Shown piece after piece: positions 31,367-39,702 of a stretch of DNA of 64,000 nucleotides. The notes under the pieces were generated by a model. That model did not search any database. It saw nothing but the letters and a program-made list of their open reading frames with translations, and was not told where the DNA came from. The stretch's first letter is position 1, and each line of letters begins with the position of its first letter. A program made the position numbers and the translations under genes. The stretch lies in the NCBI GenBank assembly GCA_963833965.1, contig CAWHZZ010000002.1, forward strand, positions 124,001-188,000, written 5' to 3'. The stretch is from CAJCIW01 sp963833965. Lineage in GTDB: Bacteria; Chlamydiota; Chlamydiia; Chlamydiales; Rhabdochlamydiaceae.

Positions 31367-32862
31367 GGGATTTTCTTAAGGATTGAGAAGAGTTGTTGGA
31401 TTTTATTTTCCTCATCGGCGGTGAAGGCGAACTGCACGGCGCCGATCCCCTTCACATGCTGCTGATTTGTTTCTTGATCGTACGTGATATGGACCTCGGG
31501 CGCGCTCAGGCGCATCCCTTGAGACTCGTCCCAGAAAAGGACCTTTTTTCCAGGGTTCGCGGCGAGGATCACTGTCTTTGTGGTGAGGGAATAGTTCAAG
31601 CGGTCGGCAAGCCCGCAGCGCATCGGCTTTTGCGGATCGTGGGAAAACAAGCGGACATTTCCCATCAGCGTCAAGGATGAGGGTTGCAGCAAGTCGCCTG
31701 CCATCGAGTATTCGAGTGAGGCCGCGTCCGCGTAGACGGCGAATTCCGTCTCTTCGTAATAGAGCTGCTTGTCTTGCGCGATGGCGCCGTCTTTTTCTTG
31801 GCTTTCCACGGTCGCGCGCAGTTTGTCGCGGTTGAAATCGATGGGGCCGCTAGAGATCAGACGGTGGGACTGCTGATGCGCATCTTTGTAAACAAGAGAG
31901 GAGGGACCCTGAGTATGAATGCTCTTAAGCAGAGTTTTGCCATTCATCGCTGTTTGAGCGATCTGCAATTCATCCTCCGCGCTCAATCTTCCTAAAGAAG
32001 CCTCATCGACCGTGACATCGCCTTTCATCACCAGCGTGTTTTTGATCTGGTCCCAGTAGAGATGATCGGCTCGGAAGCGGATTTCCCCCTTTTGCAGATG
32101 CGGCAAGACGACCGCTGCGAGAGTGCCCTTGGGGTGGAGCAGAGAGAGGCGGGAGTGAATCAGGTCGAAATCGACCATGTCGGCAAAAATCTCATCGTCG
32201 AGATGGATAAGGCGGCAAGGGGACTGTTCATCTTTGGGATATGCCGTAACGATGCCCTGGAACTCTTTTTTAGAGGATTTGTAATCGTGAGAGAGCTCTT
32301 TGCGGTAGAGGGCTTGATGCGCATAGAGCTGAAAATCGTTTGCGTAATCGATCAATACATCTTCTTTGGCAAAGATGTTTTCGATCTCGTATTCCGTTTT
32401 TTTGCCGTCGACCGGCCGCTTTAAGAAATTGAGCTGGACGATCTGACCGCACAATTTCAGCGGGCTTGCCTCGCCGCCCCGCTTTTTTTTGATTTGATCG
32501 GTGTAGACGACCTTGCTATTTTCAGGGGAATACAGGTTGCCTTTGAGCGCTGTAAAGTCGAGTTCAGCGCTGCCGCAAGAGATTTGCGCGCTGTTTTTCA
32601 GCGCTAAGAGCACATCTTTGCGCAGATGGATGAATGAGAAGGGAAAATCCTTGCCCGCCTCTTGGCGCTGCAAAGAAGCCTCTTCCGCTGTCATTTTGCC
32701 AAGGCCGTGGTCGAGGACGACATGGCCGGTCAGCACAAGCGCATTTCCGTCATACGATGCGTCGGACGACGACAACGTCCCGCTCTCAGGGAGGGCAGGA
32801 GAGGGTTCAGCTGCAAGCGTCGTCGCAGTGAATAAACCCATAGCGATGGCGAGCGTTCTCAT
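31363..32862 (-). CDS. LptA/OstA-like LPS transport protein, long form
   Basis: A 499-residue protein with a signal peptide (RTLAIAMGLFTATTLAAEP) and an OstA-type domain at about 35-75 (DASYDGNALVLTGHVVLDHG, EEASL). A second OstA-like stretch lies in the middle (LYWDQIKNTLVMKGDVTVDE, near 270), and a third near 395-450 (LTLMGNVRLFSHD). LptA of E. coli is about 185 residues, so this is a multi-domain periplasmic bridge protein closer to the chlamydial form. Its start overlaps the lptC-like stop (ATGA) and its stop overlaps the lptB start, so the operon is tightly coupled. Assigned by domain and position. Confidence 0.78.
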   Translation of the reverse strand: MRTLAIAMGLFTATTLAAEPSPALPESGTLSSSDASYDGNALVLTGHVVLDHGLGKMTAEEASLQRQEAGKDFPFSFIHLRKDVLLALKNSAQISCGSAELDFTALKGNLYSPENSKVVYTDQIKKKRGGEASPLKLCGQIVQLNFLKRPVDGKKTEYEIENIFAKEDVLIDYANDFQLYAHQALYRKELSHDYKSSKKEFQGIVTAYPKDEQSPCRLIHLDDEIFADMVDFDLIHSRLSLLHPKGTLAAVVLPHLQKGEIRFRADHLYWDQIKNTLVMKGDVTVDEASLGRLSAEDELQIAQTAMNGKTLLKSIHTQGPSSLVYKDAHQQSHRLISSGPIDFNRDKLRATVESQEKDGAIAQDKQLYYEETEFAVYADAASLEYSMAGDLLQPSSLTLMGNVRLFSHDPQKPMRCGLADRLNYSLTTKTVILAANPGKKVLFWDESQGMRLSAPEVHITYDQETNQQHVKGIGAVQFAFTADEENKIQQLFSILKKIP

Positions 32863-33476
32863 TTCTTCTTATCCTCGAGAGTGTTCAGCTCTGCTTTAAA
32901 GTGTTTGGCCTTGAACTGCGGGCTCTTTCCGGAGACGGCAAAGGAGACGTCCTCGGCGATTCCCTTGAGGAACGGCTTCGAAGTGACGAGCTCATGAGGC
33001 AATTCATGGCCGCCGAGCCGGTACAAGGAGAGGGCAACGGTTTGCGCGAGGAACTCCTGCGAAGTATAGCGGTACAGCCCTTCTTCGGCGGCAAGAAAGC
33101 GTATCTGTTGCATGGGGCCGCTCCCTGCCGTCGGCTCGTAGAGCTTATCTTGCATCCAGCATTTGATTTTTTCTAGTTTTTCAATCAGATCGAAACCGTT
33201 TGCTTCCGGTTTGATCGTGAGAAGTGAAGACTCGCTGAAAATGCGGTAATGAAGGCGCGAATTGTCCTCCTGGGAAAACCAGATCTCTTTGACGACCCCT
33301 TTGCGCTGCTGCTGAGACGTTGTAAAAATGCTCGTCGATGTCTCCTGCCTTTTCTCCGTGATCTTTTTCTTCATCCGCGCAACGTCTTCCGCCCCGACTT
33401 GGAAGAGGGAGTATCCCCACACGGCGGCAAGGAGGGTTAAGAGCAGCGAGAAGAAAATCGTCACGCGCCGGAACAT
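32859..33476 (-). CDS. LptC-like inner-membrane protein (CT654-like)
   Basis: A 205-residue protein with one N-terminal transmembrane helix (TIFFSLLLTLLAAVWGYSLF, about 6-25) and a periplasmic domain rich in beta strands (VVKEIWFSQEDNSRLHYRIFS), followed by charged helices. Size and position between kdsA and the lptA-like gene match the chlamydial LptC candidate that passes LPS from LptBFG to LptA. It overlaps the end of kdsA by 16 bases. Sequence similarity to canonical LptC is weak, so the call depends on context. Confidence 0.65.
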   Translation of the reverse strand: MFRRVTIFFSLLLTLLAAVWGYSLFQVGAEDVARMKKKITEKRQETSTSIFTTSQQQRKGVVKEIWFSQEDNSRLHYRIFSESSLLTIKPEANGFDLIEKLEKIKCWMQDKLYEPTAGSGPMQQIRFLAAEEGLYRYTSQEFLAQTVALSLYRLGGHELPHELVTSKPFLKGIAEDVSFAVSGKSPQFKAKHFKAELNTLEDKKK

Positions 33477-34315
33477 ACAGTTGTCTCATAAAATTCAAAT
33501 TGCACTAGGCGGTAAATGCGTTCAAGCTCAGAGAGAAGCCGTGGGAGCTCGGAAAGAGGGTAGACGGAGTCTTTGTCGCTCTTTGCAATGGAAGGATCGG
33601 GATGGGACTCGATGAAGAGACAGTTGCAGCCGGCAGCGATCGCCGCGCGAGAGAGCGTCGGGATGAATTCCCTTTGTCCTCCTGAGGCGTTGCCAAGGCC
33701 GCCTGGCAGCTGGACCGAATGGGAGGCATCGAAGCAGACTGGGAAGCCGAACTTCTGCATGATCGGCACCGCCCGCATGTCGCTCACGAGGTTGTTGTAG
33801 CCAAACGATGTCCCTCGATCCGTTAAAATGATCTTTTCATTTCCTGAGGCAGTAATTTTTTCGACCACGTTGCGCATGTCCCATGGAGCCATGAACTGTC
33901 CTTTTTTCACATTGATCACAGCGCCCGTCTTCGCGGCGGCCTCGATCAAGTCCGTTTGTCTACAGAGAAAAGCCGGAATCTGCAAGATGTCGCACACCTC
34001 GCCCGCCGCCATCGCCTCTTCAGGAGAGTGCACATCGGTGATCACGGGGACGTCGAACTCCTTTTTCACCCGCTCCAAAATCTTGAGCCCCTTTTCCAGG
34101 CCCGGTCCGCGGAACGAGGCGCGGGCAGAGCGGTTCGCTTTGTCGTAGCTCGATTTGTAAATGAAATTCATCCCCCCGAGATCGCGGAAGACGTTGACGA
34201 GCTGCTCAGCGGCGAAAAGCGCATGGTCTTCGCTTTCGATCACGCAAGGCCCCGTCATCACGGCGAGCGGCTGTTTTTTGCCGATAAAGAAATCTTTTAC
34301 AGGAACGTTTTTCAT
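33461..34315 (-). CDS. kdsA: 3-deoxy-D-manno-octulosonate 8-phosphate synthase KdsA
   Basis: A 284-residue enzyme condensing arabinose 5-phosphate with phosphoenolpyruvate to Kdo-8-P. Visible motifs are the N-terminal GPCVIES, YKSSYDKANRSS-like segment (here KANRSARAS), RGPGLEKGL, TDVH, KKGQFMAPWDM, LTDRGTSFGYNNLVSDMR, CFDASHSVQLPGG and FIESHPDP. ATG 34315 is chosen (AGGA at 7 bases); a TTG two codons upstream is possible. First gene of the LPS operon. Confidence 0.96.
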   Translation of the reverse strand: MKNVPVKDFFIGKKQPLAVMTGPCVIESEDHALFAAEQLVNVFRDLGGMNFIYKSSYDKANRSARASFRGPGLEKGLKILERVKKEFDVPVITDVHSPEEAMAAGEVCDILQIPAFLCRQTDLIEAAAKTGAVINVKKGQFMAPWDMRNVVEKITASGNEKIILTDRGTSFGYNNLVSDMRAVPIMQKFGFPVCFDASHSVQLPGGLGNASGGQREFIPTLSRAAIAAGCNCLFIESHPDPSIAKSDKDSVYPLSELPRLLSELERIYRLVQFEFYETTVCSGA

Positions 34316-34441
34316 GGACAAATCCTAGAGGTTTGGACTGACTTAATGATGGTCTTTCAAGGGAGTTTTATTCAATGGGAAAAGGTGGTAGGATGGTGAT
34401 TGGAACCTAATGAAATAGAGGTTGAAAGGGGAACGATCATT

Positions 34442-34765
34442 ATGCTGCCAACATATAGAAAACCAACCCAGCCGGGGAAAATTTTATTGGAAGAATTTTT
34501 ATTGCCGTTACAAATTACTCAAACCGATTTTGTTCTTCATTTAGGGGGATCGTGGACTCAGCCCAAATTAAGCGCCATTATTCACCGAAAGCGCGCCATC
34601 ACTGAAGAAATTGCTTTAGATTTTGCTGATGCTCTTGGAACATCACCCGAATTTTGGATGGGTCTTCAGACAGATATTAATCTTTGGGAAGCAAGACTGA
34701 GACGTAAGAAAGTCAGACCTTTTAGAATTCGAAAGTCGAGACTGAGAGGTAAAGTCAACCACTAA
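34442..34765 (+). CDS. HigA-family antitoxin-like regulator, orphan
   Basis: A 107-residue helix-turn-helix (XRE) protein of the HigA/VapI type. It has the opening PTQPGKILLEEFLLPL, HTH helices in LQITQTDF...PKLSAIIHRKRAITEEIALDFADALG and the hallmark TSPEFWMGLQTDINLWEA. The basic C-terminal tail (RRKKVRPFRIRKSR) is longer than usual. HigA antitoxins normally follow a higB toxin; none fits in the 120 bases upstream, so it is an orphan or a domesticated regulator. ATG 34442 has GGGGAACGATCATT upstream. It overlaps dapB tail-to-tail by 11 bases. Codon use is more AT-rich than its neighbours, consistent with acquisition. Confidence 0.85.
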   Translation: MLPTYRKPTQPGKILLEEFLLPLQITQTDFVLHLGGSWTQPKLSAIIHRKRAITEEIALDFADALGTSPEFWMGLQTDINLWEARLRRKKVRPFRIRKSRLRGKVNH

Positions 34766-35429
34766 AAATGTCTTTCAACGTGTAGAGCCCTGGGGGCTGC
34801 TTCACTAAAAATTTTGCTGAGATTAAGGCGCCATGGGCAAAAGCATCCCGCGAATGGGCGGTGTGCTTGATCTCAATTCTCTCGTGCTCGCACTCGAAGA
34901 TCACCGTATGCTCTCCGACGGTTTCGCCGGAACGCACGGAATGGATGAGAATTTCTTCCTTTTTGCGCTCGCCGCCCCCATTTTTCACAACGGCCTTGCC
35001 GCCCACTGCCTTTGCAAGGGCCAAAGCAGTTCCGCTCGGGCTGTCTTTCTTGTGGACGTGGTGGGCCTCATGAATGTCGATCGTGCATTTGCCGAACAAT
35101 ACTTTGCCGAGATTCGCTGCGGTTTCCAAACAAAGCGCCATTCCAAAGCTAAAGTTGGGGGAATGGAGAACAGGGATGATCTTGGCAGCCTCGACGATCG
35201 CTTGCTTTTGCTCTGCAGAATGCCCGGTTGTGCCGATGACAAGAGGTTTTTTTGCCATAGTTGCCGCCTCGATGTGTTGAAGGGTGCCTTCTGGAAAGGT
35301 AAAATCGATCGCCACGTCGCATTCAGAGTGTAAATCTACAATTTGAAAATGGGGGTCTGAACGGGCCATTTGGAGAACACGTTGGCCCATTTTTCCCGAA
35401 GCGCCTAGAATTGTGAGTGCTATAGGCAT
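34755..35429 (-). CDS. dapB: 4-hydroxy-tetrahydrodipicolinate reductase
   Basis: A 224-residue enzyme using NAD(P)H to reduce the DapA product in the lysine/meso-diaminopimelate pathway, which chlamydiae need for peptidoglycan. The N-terminal Rossmann motif is LTILGASGKMGQRV; others are VAIDFTFPEG, VIGTTGHS, the catalytic EAHHVHKKDSPSGTAL and HTAHSRDAFAHGAL. It is shorter than E. coli DapB (273), like other chlamydial versions. ATG 35429 is preferred over a TTG three codons upstream. Confidence 0.94.
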   Translation of the reverse strand: MPIALTILGASGKMGQRVLQMARSDPHFQIVDLHSECDVAIDFTFPEGTLQHIEAATMAKKPLVIGTTGHSAEQKQAIVEAAKIIPVLHSPNFSFGMALCLETAANLGKVLFGKCTIDIHEAHHVHKKDSPSGTALALAKAVGGKAVVKNGGGERKKEEILIHSVRSGETVGEHTVIFECEHERIEIKHTAHSRDAFAHGALISAKFLVKQPPGLYTLKDIFSG

Positions 35430-35465
35430 AAATCGCAAACCTTAAGAGATGTTCAAAGCTCAATT

Positions 35466-35497
35466 AGATCAGTTTGCGGGTGCCCGCAAACTGATCT
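35466..35497. repeat. Perfect 15-bp-arm hairpin upstream of dapB
   Basis: AGATCAGTTTGCGGG and its exact complement separated by 2 bases. It abuts repeat R1 copy 2. Possibly a cruciform or transcript-stabilising structure; no T-run. Confidence 0.8.
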
Positions 35498-35575
35498 ACT
35501 CAAGAAACTTCAAAAGTTGGACTTTTTAAAAAAAATATAACAGGATATTAGGATGGCCGGGATGGGGAATTTTTT
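35498..35575. repeat. Dispersed repeat R1, copy 2
   Basis: Inverted relative to 23089-23156 with a matching core (complement of AAAGTCCAACTTTTGAAGTTTC, TATAACAGGAT, GGATGGGGAATTTTT). Part of it, 35538-35556 (TAACAGGATATTAGGATGG), pairs with 35597-35615 with one mismatch, giving a local palindrome. Confidence 0.8.
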
Positions 35576-35646
35576 CGGCATTTTTCTTTATCCTATCCAT
35601 CCTAATATCTTGTTATTTTTCCCCAATTTTTGAGTCAAGTCCAGTA

Positions 35647-35833
35647 TATACTGCTGACACTTGAAAGTTATAGGAAATTTCAATTTCAGCGCTTCAATTT
35701 TTTGTTTGTTGAAGCAGACCATGTGCAAGCACATGGTCGATGGAAACGAACAAAAAGGCCATGGTAAAACCACGGCCGTAAGTGAAGATGCTGAAGCAGA
35801 AATTTCCTATAACTTTCAAGTGTCAGCAGTATA
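35647..35833. repeat. 187-bp element with perfect 35-bp terminal inverted repeats
   Basis: The arms at 35647-35681 and 35799-35833 (TATACTGCTGACACTTGAAA...) match without a mismatch. The interior contains a second hairpin GACCATGTGC/GCACATGGTC (from 35717). No open frame of note and no transposase. This is the most MITE-like element of the window. Together with R1 and the 35466 hairpin it fills the 527-base gap between dapB and the next gene, which otherwise shows no gene. Confidence 0.9.
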
Positions 35834-35956
35834 GATCCTGTCGCTCTGTATGACATTCTCAAGCATAGAGAATATAAATGCAAAATAAAATTTTATACTT
35901 TTTTTTTAGTTTGAATTATGGTACAATAATTACACCATTAATAAAGAGATTTTTTT

Positions 35957-36727
35957 ATGAGTACACCATTAGTTACCTCCGCTATTCGGGCTCCACTTCC
36001 GGCTAACCCATTCTATGTCCCGTATTTTGTGGGGGGAGATAATACCCAAGGTTGGCATTTCGGCCTTTTTGGAAAAGTGGCCGAATGGGATTTGGATGCC
36101 AACAGAAGCACTCTGAAAACTTATGGTTTGTTCGTTGTGAAAAAACTTTTTGATTTCCTGGATTCAGTAGGGGTTGGCGAGTTTCTGTGCGGCCATATCT
36201 ATGGGTTGCGAGGCACGCCCGAAGCTTTAATCGGCCTCAACGGAAAATTGGTGCAGTATAAACATTTTCAACAAGGGCCGGAGCGCAATCGCCTGATGCG
36301 AGAAAAAATTGTCGCTGCCTTAGGCGGCCAGCAAGCTTGCGAGAGAATTCGCTCTCTCGATCTGAGCGCAAGAGAATATGAGCAGTGTTGGACACGAGGC
36401 AACTTCGATTTAACGGACGCCCATTTCAATCGCGGAGAATCGATTGTCCAAGGGGAAACCCCTGCAGGGACAAAATTTGCGTCGATGCGTTTGACTGAGC
36501 GCGCGACAAATCGTGTCTTTATCGCCACGATCAGCCAGACATGCCGCGAAACGCACATTTCACTCGGAGGCGGGGATGGCTCTCGATGGACGATCACCCT
36601 GTTCCCTTTTCGCCCGAACTCAGATATCAGCGATCTCGTCGCCTACAACGCTGAGGAAGCGGCCCAATTCATTCGTGCAGTTCGCAGCGACAACCAGCGA
36701 GAATTTGCTCTTTCCCCTAAACCTTAG
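35957..36727 (+). CDS. Unknown protein, possible T3SS substrate
   Basis: A 256-residue protein of no family I recognise. It opens with a Ser/Thr/Pro/Ala-rich segment (STPLVTSAIRAPLPANP), a style shared by many chlamydial secreted proteins, and continues as a soluble alpha/beta protein with CWTRGNF and SLGGGDGSRWTITLFPF near the C-terminus. No transmembrane segment or signal peptide. It follows a block of repeats and an AT-rich upstream stretch and is convergent with the next gene. Function unknown. Confidence 0.7.
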   Translation: MSTPLVTSAIRAPLPANPFYVPYFVGGDNTQGWHFGLFGKVAEWDLDANRSTLKTYGLFVVKKLFDFLDSVGVGEFLCGHIYGLRGTPEALIGLNGKLVQYKHFQQGPERNRLMREKIVAALGGQQACERIRSLDLSAREYEQCWTRGNFDLTDAHFNRGESIVQGETPAGTKFASMRLTERATNRVFIATISQTCRETHISLGGGDGSRWTITLFPFRPNSDISDLVAYNAEEAAQFIRAVRSDNQREFALSPKP

Positions 36728-36737
36728 AGATCGTCTC

Positions 36738-37223
36738 TTAACCTTTCTGGTATTGCAATTTCCGCGCATTGACTTGCTTGAGCAGACCGTCGATCTCTTT
36801 GATCGATTCCAGCAGATTTAAGACGGTGCTTTTGTCCTGTTCGAACAAAGAGTGGTTTTGATCTTTTGGCCGCTGGTATTTGATGATGCAGGCGATTAAA
36901 TCTTCTTGAGAATCTTCCGTTTCCTCTTCTTCACCCTCTTTCTCTTCCCAAAAAATGCTCGGGAATAAGCGATAGGAGAAAAATCGTTTGCTGAAGGTCT
37001 GGAAATTTTTCGGTGGGACAAAGGCCGCCCAAGGCAGATTTCTCTTTTGCAGCTCGAAAAGCTCTTCGAATTTGGAAGGATAGATGACGGATGTGCCCAA
37101 GATTTCCGGATGAGGCGCAACGAGAAGCGACTCTTTGACAAAAGAAATGTCGTAGTCTTCTTGATCCTGCGCCCAACGGACGTGGTCTTTGATATCGAGA
37201 CGATCGATCGTGACTGCTTTCAT
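36738..37223 (-). CDS. Unknown acidic protein
   Basis: A 161-residue protein with an acidic Glu-rich insertion (EEKEGEEEETEDSQED at about 90-105), a FVPPKNFQTFSKRFFSYRLFP segment before it and a helical C-terminus (VLNLLESIKEIDGLLKQV). Soluble, no recognised motif. It is monocistronic and divergent from the secretin gene across a palindromic element. Unknown. Confidence 0.68.
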   Translation of the reverse strand: MKAVTIDRLDIKDHVRWAQDQEDYDISFVKESLLVAPHPEILGTSVIYPSKFEELFELQKRNLPWAAFVPPKNFQTFSKRFFSYRLFPSIFWEEKEGEEEETEDSQEDLIACIIKYQRPKDQNHSLFEQDKSTVLNLLESIKEIDGLLKQVNARKLQYQKG

Positions 37224-37314
37224 TGTGAAGTAAACTCCGCGGTGCCGTGACGATTATTCACACTGCGACCTAAATGCACAAGCCCAAAGTTCCTCTCTCA
37301 ATTTTTAAGTTTGT

Positions 37315-37494
37315 GGTGGTCCTTAACATGTAGTGCTGAACACTGCTTGTGGAGATAGCCAGTCTGCTGCGTTGCCCTGCATCGCCGACCCGCGGCGGGG
37401 TCGGCTGCTTCGGGTGCCCGTCTCTCTCGGCGGCGCCTTGCATCTCGTCTATCTGCACAGCGCATTGTTCTAGCACTACATGTTGCGCACCACC
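37315..37494. repeat. 180-bp imperfect palindrome upstream of the secretin gene
   Basis: GGTGGT ends and a perfect internal AACATGTAGTGCT at 37325-37337 paired with its complement at 37472-37484, with continued partial pairing inward (GCAGATAG-like, GCCGACCC/GGGTCGGC at the centre). It is GC-rich in the middle, in contrast to its AT-rich surroundings. It lies in the 403-base gap between the divergent 36738 and secretin genes, where nothing else is visible. Confidence 0.8.
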
Positions 37495-37626
37495 AATTTA
37501 TTTAAAATATCTTAATCTATTTCGGTTTTGTAAAAATTGTTTGGAATTAAATTCGCGCGCGTTTTTGAAAATGCCTATTCAAAAAAGAGGAAAGCTGCAT
37601 ATAATGTCCGTGGCAAGCCGCGAAAT

Positions 37627-39231
37627 ATGAACGAAAAAAAGAAACTGATACGACTCATCTCACTCGCCACTTTGTTGCTCTCCGCCCTTCCTCTTGCGGG
37701 CGACGATACTCCTACGACGCCGAAGGAGCTGGAGCAACAGACTCCTGGCTACTGCATCAACTTCAATGACGTCCCCGTCATCGAATTCATCCGTTTCGTC
37801 AGCAAAATTTCCGCGGAAAATTTCATCTACGACAGCCGCGATCTAGACTTCAACATTTCGCTCTCCACAGGAAAAGCAGTGGGCACAGAGATGGTCGTCA
37901 CTGCTTTAATTCAGCTGCTCAAAAAACATGGACTCGCAGTGGGATACGATGCCGGATATTATGTCATTCACAATAGCGAGAGCGAGATCGGCGATGACGG
38001 ACAGCCCATAAAAAAATCGATGGACGGCCTTTTAGCATCGGCCGGCGATATTCCACTTCCAGCAGGCAAAGACAGCGAAAAGTACGAGTTTTTTGTCTAT
38101 AAACTGCAATATCACGAAGGCCCTGAGATCGAAGAAGCGCTCAAAAAAATCGCTGCCGACCTGCGCAATCAGCCTGACGCCCCGATCCATCTGATCAACG
38201 CCATCCAGTCGCTGCAATGGGTCAAAGCGACCAACTCCTTGCTCTGCTCTGCGGATGCTGAGACGCTGCAAAAGCTAAATAAACTCGTCGAAAGCCTCGA
38301 TATACCGCTGAGACAAGTCTTTATCGAAGTACTGGTGATCGAGACGGAAGTCAAGAAAAGCATGGAGTTCGGCCTGCAGTGGGCTGCTGGCGGACAACTC
38401 TCCAGCAAAGTGGGAATGGGCGTCGGCAATTTCGCGCCTTCCCAAACGCACCAGAATTCGTTTGCCTCGGCGATGAAGGGCATCAATGCGACGAACACGC
38501 CGACGGGACTCGCGCAGATCCCGATTGTGCCGGGTTTTGACCTCGGCGTCATCGGCGATATCATCATGCACAAGGGCAAGTCGTACCTCTCTTTAGGAGC
38601 CCTCGTTTCCGCTCTGCAGGCCGACGGTAGCAGCACGATTGTCCTCAATCAAAAAATCATCACGCAGGACAATAAAAATTCGACGATCTTCGTCGGCGAC
38701 AACATTCCGTTCACGGGTTCCGTCATCCAAACCGTCGGGCAAAGCCAGCAGACGACCGCCAACATCGAATACCGCGATATCGGCGTCAGCTTGAGCATCA
38801 CACCTCGGCTCGGAGAGGGCGACGTCATCACGCTCAGTTTGAACGAGGAGATCACAGAAAGCGTCGACAACGACGTGATGAACAGCAACACCACTGTCAA
38901 TGGCATCCGCACGACCAAGACCAACATGGCCACTCACGTCCACGTTCCCGACAAACACTTCCTCGTGCTCAGTGGCATGATCCGCAATTCCAAGGCGAAG
39001 CACAAAGCGGGGATCCCCTGTTTGGGCAGCCTGCCGCTCATCGGCGCGCTGTTTAGCAAAACGAAAAAACTCGATGAAAAGCGCAACATCATCATTTTCG
39101 TCCGTCCCCACATCATCCATTCGTTCCAAGATTATCAGAACCTCACCGAAGCCCAAGAAAAGGTCTACCGCAACCAAGCAGACCCTATCGATTTTGAGGC
39201 AGGTATTAATCTCCTTCCAAAAGAGGAGTAA
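37627..39231 (+). CDS. Outer-membrane secretin (SctC/CdsC or GspD type)
   Basis: A 534-residue protein from ATG 37627: signal peptide (IRLISLATLLLSALPLAG), a short secretin-type domain with INFNDVPVIEFIRFVSKISA (about 35-115), a second ring domain (about 150-245) and the secretin pore domain (about 250-505). The pore carries IFVGDNIPF, DIGVSLSITPRL and the terminal HFLVLSGMIRNSKAK...IPCLGSLPLIGALF. It forms a multimeric gated channel. With two periplasmic domains it is shorter than typical GspD and than Chlamydia CdsC. The N-domain resembles what I recall of chlamydial secretins, but I cannot decide between T3SS and T2SS from the sequence; T3SS genes occur in the window and no gsp gene does. 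Confidence 0.85.
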   Translation: MNEKKKLIRLISLATLLLSALPLAGDDTPTTPKELEQQTPGYCINFNDVPVIEFIRFVSKISAENFIYDSRDLDFNISLSTGKAVGTEMVVTALIQLLKKHGLAVGYDAGYYVIHNSESEIGDDGQPIKKSMDGLLASAGDIPLPAGKDSEKYEFFVYKLQYHEGPEIEEALKKIAADLRNQPDAPIHLINAIQSLQWVKATNSLLCSADAETLQKLNKLVESLDIPLRQVFIEVLVIETEVKKSMEFGLQWAAGGQLSSKVGMGVGNFAPSQTHQNSFASAMKGINATNTPTGLAQIPIVPGFDLGVIGDIIMHKGKSYLSLGALVSALQADGSSTIVLNQKIITQDNKNSTIFVGDNIPFTGSVIQTVGQSQQTTANIEYRDIGVSLSITPRLGEGDVITLSLNEEITESVDNDVMNSNTTVNGIRTTKTNMATHVHVPDKHFLVLSGMIRNSKAKHKAGIPCLGSLPLIGALFSKTKKLDEKRNIIIFVRPHIIHSFQDYQNLTEAQEKVYRNQADPIDFEAGINLLPKEE

Positions 39232-39240
39232 AAACAAAAA

Positions 39241-39513
39241 ATGGCGATCTCTATACTCACTTCCGCTCCTCCTTCAATGGATGTTGGAGAAATACAGATC
39301 ATTCAAAGGGCATCACGCGTTTCAGACAAAATCCAGGGGAAAAAAAAGGAAAATGAAGGGGACGATCCGAGGCATGCGGCCATAAATTGGACCTGGGAAG
39401 GATTCGAAATCGCAACTACCGATGACAGTGCAGCACAATATAGGTTTGCGCAACTCGGAGCAGTCCCTTGTTTGCAGGTTGGAGTCCTTTCGGACACCTC
39501 AGGCCCAAAATGA
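39241..39513 (+). CDS. Possible small protein after the secretin gene
   Basis: A 90-residue open frame starting 9 bases after the secretin stop, with GAGGAG 12 bases upstream. It opens with a polar Ser/Pro segment (AISILTSAPPSMDVGE), then a basic stretch (KIQGKKKE) and a mixed C-terminus. Codon use is plausible, but there is no family match. It could be a secretin-coupled pilot or chaperone-like product, or a chance frame; the rest of the 371-base gap holds only a weak terminator. Confidence 0.4.
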   Translation: MAISILTSAPPSMDVGEIQIIQRASRVSDKIQGKKKENEGDDPRHAAINWTWEGFEIATTDDSAAQYRFAQLGAVPCLQVGVLSDTSGPK

Positions 39514-39558
39514 AGGGCGCCAAATAGCGATTTTCTCGCAGCGAAGGGTTTTGCAACT

Positions 39559-39577
39559 GGCTCTTTATTAAAAAGCC
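39559..39577 (+). terminator. Weak terminator after the secretin unit
   Basis: GGCTCTTTATTAAAAAGCC forms an imperfect stem followed by GAGTTTT, upstream of the tRNA-Arg gene. Confidence 0.35.
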
Positions 39578-39602
39578 GAGTTTTGTGATCATGTGGACTC
39601 GT

Positions 39603-39676
39603 GGATTGATAGCTCAGCTGGATAGAGCACCCGCCTTCTAAGCGGGCGGTCGCAGGTTCGAGTCCTGCTCAATCCG
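39603..39676 (+). tRNA. tRNA-Arg (anticodon TCT)
   Basis: Acceptor GGATTGA/TCAATCC, D-arm TAGCTCAGCTGGATAGAGCA, anticodon stem CCCGC/GCGGG around CTTCTAA (TCT), T-arm GTTCGAGTC, discriminator G. Reads AGA/AGG. CCA not encoded. Confidence 0.95.
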
Positions 39677-39702
39677 TTCATATAACTCTTTACATTTTTT
39701 CT

